From Lysobacter enzymogenes (GTDB lineage Bacteria > Pseudomonadota > Gammaproteobacteria > Xanthomonadales > Xanthomonadaceae), in assembly GCF_017355525.1 (NCBI RefSeq), contig NZ_CP067395.1, forward strand, positions 558,001 to 622,000: DNA of 64,000 nucleotides, written 5' to 3'. Positions 57,899-64,000 of the stretch are shown piece by piece. The notes below the pieces were generated by a model. That model had not been told where the DNA came from, made no database searches, and saw nothing but the letters and a program-made list of their open reading frames with translations. Positions within the stretch are counted from its first letter, which is position 1, and each line of letters opens with the position of its first letter. A program made the position numbers and the translations under genes.

Positions 57899-58402
57899 AT
57901 GATCGAGCAGCGAGTTCGTCCGTGGTATGTACTGCGTACCAGAAGCCGTCATGAGAAAGTCGTCGTGGATTGCTTGCGCGAACGCAGCATCAATGCGTAT
58001 CTGCCCAAGCGCTCGGTGGTGAGGCGCCGCGACGACCGCCGCAGCGTCGTCGAGCTGCCGGTGTTTCCGGGCTATGTGTTCGTCCAGCCCGATGAGGAGC
58101 AACACGCGCACATCCGCTACATCCGCGGTTCCTGCGGCCTGGTCATGACCGGCGCGACGCCGGCGGTGATGCCGCAAAGCGAACTGGAAGCGGTCAAGGC
58201 GCTGGTCGACAGCAGCGCGGAGCTGCAGTCCAGCGCGAGCCTGATGCCGGGACAGCGGGTCAAGGTCACCGGCGGGCCGTTCGCCGGGATCCACGGAGAG
58301 CTGGTCCGGGCCAAGGGTCAGGAGCATCTGGTCATCAACGTGCAGCTGCTGTGCAGCAGCATCAGCGTGGTGGTCGATTCCGACATGGTGTCCGCGCTCT
58401 AG
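57899..58402 (+). CDS. NusG/RfaH/LoaP-type specialised transcription antiterminator
   Basis: 167 residues. N-terminal NGN domain (WYVLRTRSRHEKVVVDCL to about residue 105, with LPVFPGYVFVQ) and C-terminal KOW domain (about 115-165, PGQRVKVTGGPFAGIHGELV). Paralogues of this type (LoaP in Bacillus trans-AT clusters, TaA in the myxovirescin cluster) let RNA polymerase read through terminators in very long biosynthetic operons. A 56-kb operon next door is the natural target. It is transcribed in the same direction as the operon but located after its 3' end, preceded by the AT-rich region, so it needs its own promoter. A strong hairpin lies 68 bases after the stop. Confidence 0.9.
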   Translation: MIEQRVRPWYVLRTRSRHEKVVVDCLRERSINAYLPKRSVVRRRDDRRSVVELPVFPGYVFVQPDEEQHAHIRYIRGSCGLVMTGATPAVMPQSELEAVKALVDSSAELQSSASLMPGQRVKVTGGPFAGIHGELVRAKGQEHLVINVQLLCSSISVVVDSDMVSAL

Positions 58403-58470
58403 CCCGCGCATCGGCGCGGCGCTTCGCCGCCGCGCGCGGCGCCGTTTCTCGCGATGCCCGACCGCGCTCC

Positions 58471-58504
58471 TGCGCCGTACCGCTGCACGCAGCGGTACGG
58501 CGCA
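58471..58504. terminator. Very strong hairpin between convergent genes
   Basis: Perfect 15-base-pair stem (58471-58485 with 58490-58504) and a 4-base CACG loop, located between the NusG-like gene stop and the convergent START-like gene. On the + strand a short TTTT follows 13 bases later. It probably acts as a terminator in one or both directions. Confidence 0.7.
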
Positions 58505-58519
58505 GCGCCAGCGCGGTTT

Positions 58520-59323
58520 TCAGCTGCCTGTGGCCGGCGCAGCCTGCGCGCCCTCGGCGCGGCTCAGCCGGCTCCAGTAGTCGACTTCCTGGATGTCGTC
58601 GACGTGGGCGTTGCGGTAGATGTCCTTCTTCAGCAGGCCCGGCAGTTCGTACATGTACTGATAGGTGATCTTGGTCAGCAGCAGGTTCGCCAACGGGTAG
58701 GGCAGCTCGCCCATGTCGGTGTCCTGGGTCAGCTCGACGTAGAGATCGCCGTTGGCCTTGGGATCGAAGCGCCAGGTGTTGTGCAGATGGCTGACCCGCA
58801 CGCAGCACGGATCGCGCGGCAGGCGGTTCGGCGCGGCGTTGAGGTCGACCACCGCGACTTTGCTGGCCGGGTCCTGCCAATGCTGCTGCAGCAGCACGTA
58901 CTGGCGGGTCATCGCGCCCGGGATGTCGTACTTGAACTTGAAATAGGCGGCGTAGTGGCCGGGCACCGAGGGCATCTTGTCGATCACGTCGGCGTCGTAG
59001 CAGTAGGCGTCCTTGCAGCCGACGCTGACCGATTCGAGCATCCAGATCATGCTGGCGATGCGGGTCTTCTCGACCTGCACGCCGCCGCGCACGAGCAGGC
59101 GCGCCTGGCCCGGCGCCTTCAGCGACCACACCTTGACGCCGTTCTCGTCGCGCACGAGCTGCCACTCGCCCGAGCCCGAGCGCACCCACAGCACGTGCGC
59201 GGCCAGCGCCACCGCGAGCGAGCCGAGCGCGGCGTATCCGAGGTATTTGAGCAGTTTCTTGCGCCGCTTCGGCTTGACCGCCGGCGCGGCGGCGACGCTG
59301 TCGTCGTGGGGAATGCTTGCCAT
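58520..59323 (-). CDS. START/SRPBCC-like lipid-binding domain protein, membrane-anchored
   Basis: About 267 residues. A Lys/Arg-rich cytoplasmic start (KPKRRKK) is followed by one hydrophobic segment (LGYAALGSLAVALAAHVLW, about residues 28-46), then a soluble domain of some 210 residues with the layout of bacterial START proteins (GEWQLVRDENGVKVWS near its start; two Cys in CKDAYCYD and two in DPCC). It is expected to face the periplasm and bind a hydrophobic ligand. ATG 59323 has GGAG 9 bases upstream; an in-frame ATG at 59338 is the alternative. It lies downstream of the TetR gene on the same strand, 199 bases away, and may be its target. Not obviously part of the polyketide pathway. Confidence 0.75.
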   Translation of the reverse strand: MASIPHDDSVAAAPAVKPKRRKKLLKYLGYAALGSLAVALAAHVLWVRSGSGEWQLVRDENGVKVWSLKAPGQARLLVRGGVQVEKTRIASMIWMLESVSVGCKDAYCYDADVIDKMPSVPGHYAAYFKFKYDIPGAMTRQYVLLQQHWQDPASKVAVVDLNAAPNRLPRDPCCVRVSHLHNTWRFDPKANGDLYVELTQDTDMGELPYPLANLLLTKITYQYMYELPGLLKKDIYRNAHVDDIQEVDYWSRLSRAEGAQAAPATGS

Positions 59324-59423
59324 GTAGGGTTTCTCCATGAAGGCGGCGCGCGCCCGGTGTCGCCGGTGGCGCCGTTGAGAGTGAAACCGCGCGTCGCGCT
59401 TGCGCCGGGCGCAGGCGTGCCCG

Positions 59424-59447
59424 CACCGCGGCGTCGCCGCCGCGGTG
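59424..59447 (-). other. Hairpin in the TetR-START gene spacer
   Basis: Perfect 10-base-pair stem CACCGCGGCG / CGCCGCGGTG with loop TCGC in the 199-base spacer. No T tract. It could attenuate transcription from the TetR gene into the START gene, or be an operator. Nothing else is evident in this spacer. Confidence 0.35.
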
Positions 59448-59522
59448 GAAGGGGAAAGCGCAGAGAGGCCGCGCGCGGCTAAGAGGCGGCGGCGGGCGGC
59501 GCGCGGGCGCGCGCGGCGAAGG

Positions 59523-60128
59523 TCAGGCCGGCTGCTTTTCCAGGCGGCACAGCAGGAATTCGCAGGCGCGGTCGATGACTTCGCGCTGCACGGCCGCGTC
59601 CGGCGGCGGCGCCCACAGGATGATCGAGACCCAGTAGTGCGGGGTCTTGAGCATGCCGGTGAAGGTGTCGGCGGCGACGTTCGGCGCCAGATCGCCGAGC
59701 TGGCCGTCGGCGGCGGCGTCGACGAACCAGCGCTGGATGCTGCCTTCCTTGTCGGCGAAGCGCATCAGCAGTTCCATGCCGCGGCCCGGCGCGCGCATCG
59801 CTTCGCCCTGCACGATGCGGCTCAGCGGGATCTTCTTCGGATCGAAGATCAGTTCCATCTCCAGTTCCGCCAGTTCGCGCAACTGCTGGGCGAACGGACG
59901 CGCCGGGTCGTAGCGCAGCTGCGCCATCGGCGAAACGCTTTCGACCATCCAGCCCACCACTTCGTCGAGCAGCGCCTGCTTGTTCGGCAGGTAGGCGTCG
60001 ACGGCGTCTTGCGGCACCGTGGCGCGGGTCGCGATCGAGGCCATGCTGGCGCCGTCGAGGCCGTGTTCGGAGATTTCGGCGATGCCGGCTTCGAGTATCG
60101 CGCTGCGGTCGTGTTCGAGCTGGTCCAT
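59523..60128 (-). CDS. TetR-family transcriptional regulator
   Basis: 201 residues. N-terminal helix-turn-helix region about 8-50 (ILEAGIAEISEHGLDGASMASIATRA, then VPQDAVDAYLPNKQALLDEVV), followed by an all-helical ligand-binding part. ATG 60128 was chosen because AGGG lies 8 bases upstream and the protein then starts at the HTH; a longer frame to 60338 adds only Pro/Arg-rich non-homologous sequence. The target could be its own promoter, the START gene downstream, or the polyketide locus. Nothing in the sequence decides this. Confidence 0.9.
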   Translation of the reverse strand: MDQLEHDRSAILEAGIAEISEHGLDGASMASIATRATVPQDAVDAYLPNKQALLDEVVGWMVESVSPMAQLRYDPARPFAQQLRELAELEMELIFDPKKIPLSRIVQGEAMRAPGRGMELLMRFADKEGSIQRWFVDAAADGQLGDLAPNVAADTFTGMLKTPHYWVSIILWAPPPDAAVQREVIDRACEFLLCRLEKQPA

Positions 60129-60673
60129 GAGTAAGCCCTGTGGCGAAAGTGTCGAGGGAAAGCGCGCCCGCGGCGCGGGCGTCGCGTCGTTGCTGTTGCG
60201 GTGCGGTTGCGCAGGAACTCGCGCTGCCGGCGGCGCGGGCCGCGGCGGCGGTTCGTGTCGAGTGGGTCGCGCAGCCGCTGGCCCGCCCTGTACGGCTTGC
60301 GGGTCGGATCGCGCTGGGTGACCGGGCGGCGCGGCCACCAGAGCCGGCGCCTCCGCTCAGGAAGCGAGCGGGGTCGGTGCGGACGCAACGCGTGCAGATC
60401 GAGCCGGCACGCAGGTGTTCCGCCGTCGGTCCGGCCGCGGAAGGCGAACGCCGCTCCGCGCTCGGAACCGAGCCGGATCTTGGCCCATCGCGATGACGAA
60501 ATGACTTCTCGTCGTCTCAGTCTGGCGCTCGTGCGCGGCCGTATTTCCGGTTTGTTGACCGGATTCGCCAAGATTTTCCGCCGCGGGTCGCACAAAGCGC
60601 GGACCGCGCGCGACCGGTTTCCGCACCGGTGCGTTCGCGCTCGCATGCGGCCGCCGCGACGCGCGGCGGCGGC
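60129..60673. promoter_or_regulatory. Intergenic region upstream of the TetR gene
   Basis: 545 bases with no gene I can support; open frames here are Arg/Pro-rich shadows. It should hold the TetR-gene promoter and the 3' end of the YdcF-gene transcript. Two small inverted repeats are visible: CCGGT-N6-ACCGG (60547-60562) and ACCGGT-N6-ACCGGT (60613-60630). Either could be a TetR operator, but both are short and unconfirmed. Confidence 0.4.
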
Positions 60674-61414
60674 TCAGCCGAAGGTGGCGAGCAACAGCCC
60701 GGCGTATTCGCGCAGCGCCTGCGCGCTGTCGTCGAGCGCCTGTTGCGACGGCGACCAGGGTTCGCCGGCCGCCGCGGCCGGCGCCTGCGGCGCCAGCGGC
60801 AGCGCCGGCAGTCCGGCGCGCTGGAACCATTGCAGCGCGCGCGGCATGTGCAGCGCCGAAGTCACCAGGATCGCGCGCCGCCAGCCGCGTTCAACCGCGA
60901 TGCGCGCGCTGAGTTCGGCGTTGCCGCGGGTGTCGCGGCTGGCTTCTTCCAGGGTCAGCGCATCGCGCGGCACGCCGAGCCGAACCAGGGCGTCGGCCAT
61001 GATCCGCGCTTCGCTGACGCCGCGGGTGCTGGCGCTGGGCCCGCCGCTGAGCAGGATCGCAGGCGCGCGGCCGGCGTGCCACGCGCGCGCGGCCGCGGCG
61101 ACGCGGTTGCCGGCCAGTTCCGGCGCGTCGGCGTCGCCGCCGTCGAAGCCGCTGACCCGGCCGATGCCGCCGCCGAGCACTACGATGACGTCGGCCTGCG
61201 GCAAGCCTTCGGCGCTTTGGCCCAGATAAGCGCCTTGCAGCGAATCGCGCAGCGCCGCCGCGGCGGCCGGCATCGACCACAGCAACGACCACGCCAGCGC
61301 CAGCGCGGCCAGCGCGAACGCGCTGCGGCGCCAGCGCAGCAGCCACACCAGCGCGGCCAGCGCCAGCGCGACGGCGCTGGCGTGCACGGGTTCGGTCAAC
61401 CAGGCCGCGGACAC
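60674..61414 (-). CDS. YdcF/SanA/ElyC-family protein (DUF218), membrane-anchored
   Basis: 246 residues. Two hydrophobic stretches in the first 55 residues (VALALAALVWLL and FALAALALAWSLLW) anchor the domain, followed by the family core: ADVIVVLGGG, ILLSGGPS, EEASRDTRGNA and VTSALHMPRAL. Family members are linked to envelope or peptidoglycan precursor metabolism, but the biochemical activity is poorly defined. It starts 7 bases after the glycosyltransferase gene ends and is probably in one operon with it and the heparinase-family gene, pointing to cell-surface polysaccharide work. Confidence 0.88.
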   Translation of the reverse strand: MSAAWLTEPVHASAVALALAALVWLLRWRRSAFALAALALAWSLLWSMPAAAAALRDSLQGAYLGQSAEGLPQADVIVVLGGGIGRVSGFDGGDADAPELAGNRVAAAARAWHAGRAPAILLSGGPSASTRGVSEARIMADALVRLGVPRDALTLEEASRDTRGNAELSARIAVERGWRRAILVTSALHMPRALQWFQRAGLPALPLAPQAPAAAAGEPWSPSQQALDDSAQALREYAGLLLATFG

Positions 61415-61421
61415 GGCGGCC

Positions 61422-62678
61422 TCACTCCGACGAGCGCAGCAGGCCGCGCGCGCCGTCGTCGCCGGTCAGCCGCGCCAGCGCGTCGCTCATCAACCGCGCC
61501 TGGCGGTCGCGCGAGTACGCCGGCGCCGCGGCCAGGCTGGCTTCGCGCAGGCGCCGCATGCGCTCGGGATCGCCGGCCAGGGCGGCGATTTCGGCGGCCA
61601 TCGCGGCCGCGTCCTCGGGCGCTACGCAGACGCCGCAGCCGGTGGTTTCGACGATCCGCACCGCCTCGCCGCGCGGCAGCGACATCAGCGCCGGAATGCC
61701 CATGCCCATGCCTTCGAACAACTTGGACGGGATCACCGAGGCGAACACCGGCGTGTCGCGCAGCGGGATCAGCGACAGATCGCACAGGCCCCACAGCTTG
61801 GGCATCATCTCCTTGGGCTGGCGCGGGATCATGCGCACGTTCGGCAGCGCGCGTTCGGCCGCCATCCGCTCGACCTGCGCGCGCTGCGCGCCGCTGCCGG
61901 CGAAGAAGAACACGATGCGCGGGTCGTCGCGCAGCAGCTCGGCCGCGGCGATCACGTTCTCCAGCCCGTGCGCCATGCCGTGGGTGCCCAGATAACCGAC
62001 CACGAAACGGCCGTCGAGGTCGTACTGGCGCGCCATCACCGGGTCGCGCGCGGCCGGCTTGTAGCGCTGCAGGTCGACGCCGTTGAGCACGACGTGGATC
62101 TTGCCGGGGTCGACGCCGCGGTGGATCAGCTCCTCGCGGAACGACTGGGTCACCGGCACGATCGCGTCGGCGCTGCGATAGAGGAACATCTCGAGCTTTT
62201 CCAGCGCCCGGATCGCCGCGCTGCGCTGCATCGCGCCGACCGCGGTGATCGAGGCCGGCCACAGGTCGCGCAGTTCGAACACGAACGGCCGGCGCTTGAG
62301 CCGCGCCAGCGCCCAGCCGCCGAGCGCGCAGAAGAACTGCGGCGAGGTCGCCACGACCACGTCGGGGCGGCGCTCGAACAGGCCGGCGATGCCGCCGGCG
62401 GCCATGAAACTGAGGTAGTCGAGGGTGCGCTTGAGAAAGCCTTCGTTCGCGGTGATGTAGGTCTTGACCCGGACCACGCGGATGCCGTCGAGGGTCTCGA
62501 CGCTGCGCCACGCGTTGCGGTAGCCGGGGAACAGCTTGCCCTCGGGGAAGTTCGGCGCGCAGGTGACCACGGTGACCTCGTGGCCGGCGCGCACCCAGCG
62601 CACCGCGTGCTCGTAGGTGCGGGTCGCCGGGGCGTTGCCTTCGGGCGGGAAATTGTCGGTCAGAAACAGAATACGCAT
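61422..62678 (-). CDS. GT4-family glycosyltransferase, WbuB-like
   Basis: 418 residues with GT-B fold features: N-terminal MRILFLTDNFPPEGNAPATR and the segment FELRDLWPASI seen in WbuB-type enzymes, then in the C-terminal half VLNGVDLQRY, VGYLGTHGMAHGLE and SKLFEGMGMGIPALMS with the nucleotide-sugar-binding Glu region. It transfers a sugar from a nucleotide donor to a lipid-linked or polysaccharide acceptor at the inner face of the membrane. Overlap-level spacing with both neighbours (4 and 7 bases) suggests one operon. Donor and acceptor are unknown. Confidence 0.92.
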   Translation of the reverse strand: MRILFLTDNFPPEGNAPATRTYEHAVRWVRAGHEVTVVTCAPNFPEGKLFPGYRNAWRSVETLDGIRVVRVKTYITANEGFLKRTLDYLSFMAAGGIAGLFERRPDVVVATSPQFFCALGGWALARLKRRPFVFELRDLWPASITAVGAMQRSAAIRALEKLEMFLYRSADAIVPVTQSFREELIHRGVDPGKIHVVLNGVDLQRYKPAARDPVMARQYDLDGRFVVGYLGTHGMAHGLENVIAAAELLRDDPRIVFFFAGSGAQRAQVERMAAERALPNVRMIPRQPKEMMPKLWGLCDLSLIPLRDTPVFASVIPSKLFEGMGMGIPALMSLPRGEAVRIVETTGCGVCVAPEDAAAMAAEIAALAGDPERMRRLREASLAAAPAYSRDRQARLMSDALARLTGDDGARGLLRSSE

Positions 62679-62682
62679 GGCT

Positions 62683-64000
62683 TCAGCGTCCCCAGTCCAG
62701 CGCCAGCGTGGCGGTGCCCACGCGCGGGTCGAGCGCGGTTTCGATCACGCTGCACGGCCGGCTCAGGCCGAAGCCCGGGTAATAGCGGCTCAGCGCGAGG
62801 GTGTCGCCGGCGGCTTCGCTGCGCCAGCGCAGGCGCACGTCGCCGCTTTCGCAGGCGCCGGGCTCGCAGCGTATTTCGTGGCCGTCGACGGCGAAATCCG
62901 GATGCACGCGCAGGCGCGCGACCGCGTCGCCGAAGCGGCCTTCGATGCGGTCTTCGATGCGCAGGCCGCGCGGGGTCAGCACCCAGCGCCGGCGGTGCAG
63001 CGGCCGGCCCTTGAGCCGGCGGTAGCCGTCGTGCGCGGCGCTGAGCCACAGCGACTCGCCCTCGCGGCCGTGGGCGACCGCGCGCGGGCGGGCGCGGCGG
63101 GCGACGCGGAAGCTGCTCCACACTTCGGAGGAATCCTCGCCGTCGATCTCGACCGTGTTGTGCGCGGCGGTGCCGCGCTGCCACAGGCGTTCGGGGTCGA
63201 TGTCGTAGCGCGAGATGCCGGCGTTGACCAGCACCCGCTTGCCGCGCAGCGACAGTTCGAAGCTCAGCGTGTCGGCGTGGGCGTGGCCGGGCAGGTAGTC
63301 CGGGCCGATTTCGCCGACGTCGCAGATCAGCACCGCCTCGCCGCATTGCAGCCGCGCATAGCCCGACTGCGGCAGCATCTGCAGCGGTTCGCGCGAGGCC
63401 GGCGGCGGTTCGACGCCGAGCGCGCGCGCATAGGCCTGCAACTGCGCCAGGGTCGCGGCGATGCCGTGGGCGGCGTCGTTGAAGAAGGCGATGTCGCCGT
63501 CGGGGTGGGTCATCACCGCCAGCCACGACAGCATCGCCCGCGCCTTGTCGCGCCAGCTCTGCACGTCGCGCTCGGGGAACGCGCCGGGGTAGACCAGGGC
63601 CAGCTGGACCAGATCGAGCAGATCCTCGAGCAGGATCGCGTGGTACATCGGGCTGCGTTCGAAATGGCCGCCGTCGGCGAGGATCTGCTCGGCGATTTCG
63701 CCGCGCAGGCCGGACAGGCCGAGTTCGCGCCAGCGCTGCGCCTCGACGCCTTCGAAGAACGCGCCGGCGAACAGCAGCGCCTTGTAGTTGGCCCACAGGT
63801 GGTTGCCGAGCAGATGCCGCTCCAGCCGTCCGCGCAGGAACCGCACCTGCACGGCGAGGCTGTCGAGCGCGGCGCGCGCGCGGGTCGCGTCGCCGAACAA
63901 CTGGCCGCCGCAGCGCCACTTGATCCAGTTGACGATGCGCAGCGACAGGCAGTACGGCTCCCAGCCGTTGCCGGCCGGCGGCGGGTTGTCGGCGATCCAG
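62683..64000 (-). CDS. Heparinase II/III-family protein, N-terminus beyond the window edge
   Basis: At least 438 residues in the window. The frame is open to base 63999 and the outermost residues WIADNPPPAGNGWEPYCLS match the conserved start of the catalytic alpha-barrel of this family, so the gene continues to the right; the TTG at 63900 is not the start. The C-terminal beta domain has PGHAHADTLSFELSLRG and AAHNTVEIDGEDSSEVW. Family members are polysaccharide lyases or act in capsule and exopolysaccharide loci. With the GT4 and YdcF genes downstream this looks like a surface-polysaccharide operon unrelated to the polyketide. Confidence 0.88.
   Translation of the reverse strand, partial: WIADNPPPAGNGWEPYCLSLRIVNWIKWRCGGQLFGDATRARAALDSLAVQVRFLRGRLERHLLGNHLWANYKALLFAGAFFEGVEAQRWRELGLSGLRGEIAEQILADGGHFERSPMYHAILLEDLLDLVQLALVYPGAFPERDVQSWRDKARAMLSWLAVMTHPDGDIAFFNDAAHGIAATLAQLQAYARALGVEPPPASREPLQMLPQSGYARLQCGEAVLICDVGEIGPDYLPGHAHADTLSFELSLRGKRVLVNAGISRYDIDPERLWQRGTAAHNTVEIDGEDSSEVWSSFRVARRARPRAVAHGREGESLWLSAAHDGYRRLKGRPLHRRRWVLTPRGLRIEDRIEGRFGDAVARLRVHPDFAVDGHEIRCEPGACESGDVRLRWRSEAAGDTLALSRYYPGFGLSRPCSVIETALDPRVGTATLALDWGR

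Noticed and set aside
57466..57902. Short open frames in the AT-rich intergenic region (57666-57902 plus, 57466-57858 minus)
   Set aside because: Composition is Arg/Ala-rich, they overlap each other and real starts, and no ribosome-binding site or domain is seen.
60129..60338. Longer TetR protein starting at 60338
   Set aside because: The added 70 residues are Pro/Arg-rich with no fold. The ATG at 60128 has AGGG upstream and begins the HTH.

Overview
The window looks like part of the chromosome of a very GC-rich proteobacterium. A Lysobacter-like member of the Xanthomonadales fits best, judging by base composition, gene style and the polysaccharide-type flank. That is inference: no rRNA, tRNA or housekeeping marker is present to fix the taxon. 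Almost all of it is one large trans-acyltransferase (trans-AT) polyketide synthase (PKS) locus with a full HMG-CoA-synthase-type beta-branching cassette. Most DNA from base 2 to 56509 is coding on the + strand, with overlaps or gaps of at most about 90 bases, so it may be one operon of more than 56 kb. Its left end is cut by the window edge.

Layout. Bases 2-2391 hold a starter group: a partial AMP-ligase, a short-chain reductase and a free acyl carrier protein (ACP). Bases 2483-48599 hold three giant PKS proteins of 5654, 5136 and 4549 residues, with ten ketosynthases (KS) and no integrated acyltransferase (AT). Read in order the modules are: M1 KS-DH-KR-ACP; M2 KS-DH0-ECHx3-ACP2; M3 KS-(DH remnant)-ACP3-hot-dog domain; M4 KS-DH | KR-ACP; M5 KS-DH0-ECHx3-ACP2; M6 KS-DH0-KR-cMT-ACP2; M7 KS | DH-KR-ACP; M8 KS-DH-KR-ACP; M9 KS-KR-ACP; M10 KS-DH (end). 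The bars mark protein boundaries. ACPs of M2, M3 and M5 carry the tryptophan six residues after the phosphopantetheine serine that marks beta-branching carriers, so three beta-branches are predicted. M1, M4, M7 and M8 should give double bonds, M6 an alpha-methyl/beta-hydroxy unit, and M9 a hydroxyl that the terminal DH might remove.

Bases 48596-56509 carry the trans-acting partners: metallo-beta-lactamase-fold hydrolase, HMG-CoA synthase homologue, ECH1 dehydratase, ECH2 decarboxylase, donor ACP, Cys-to-Ser decarboxylating KS, malonyl AT with a C-terminal extension, a calcineurin-like phosphoesterase and an Sfp-type phosphopantetheinyl transferase. A second AT-like gene lies convergently (56528-57469, minus). 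It is separated by an AT-rich intergenic region with two perfect palindromes from a NusG/LoaP-type antiterminator gene (57899-58402). A very strong hairpin at 58471-58504 closes the locus.

From 58520 to the right edge all genes are on the minus strand: a START-like membrane-anchored protein and a TetR regulator, then a second group of heparinase II/III-family protein (cut by the edge), a GT4 glycosyltransferase and a YdcF-family protein, which looks like surface-polysaccharide metabolism.

The most unusual points are two cassettes with three fused crotonase-fold domains inside beta-branching modules, a hot-dog domain placed after a triple ACP, a terminal KS-DH end with no ACP or thioesterase, and a phosphoesterase-phosphopantetheinyl transferase gene pair that resembles the mycobacterial PptH-PptT arrangement. 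I do not recognise the metabolite.
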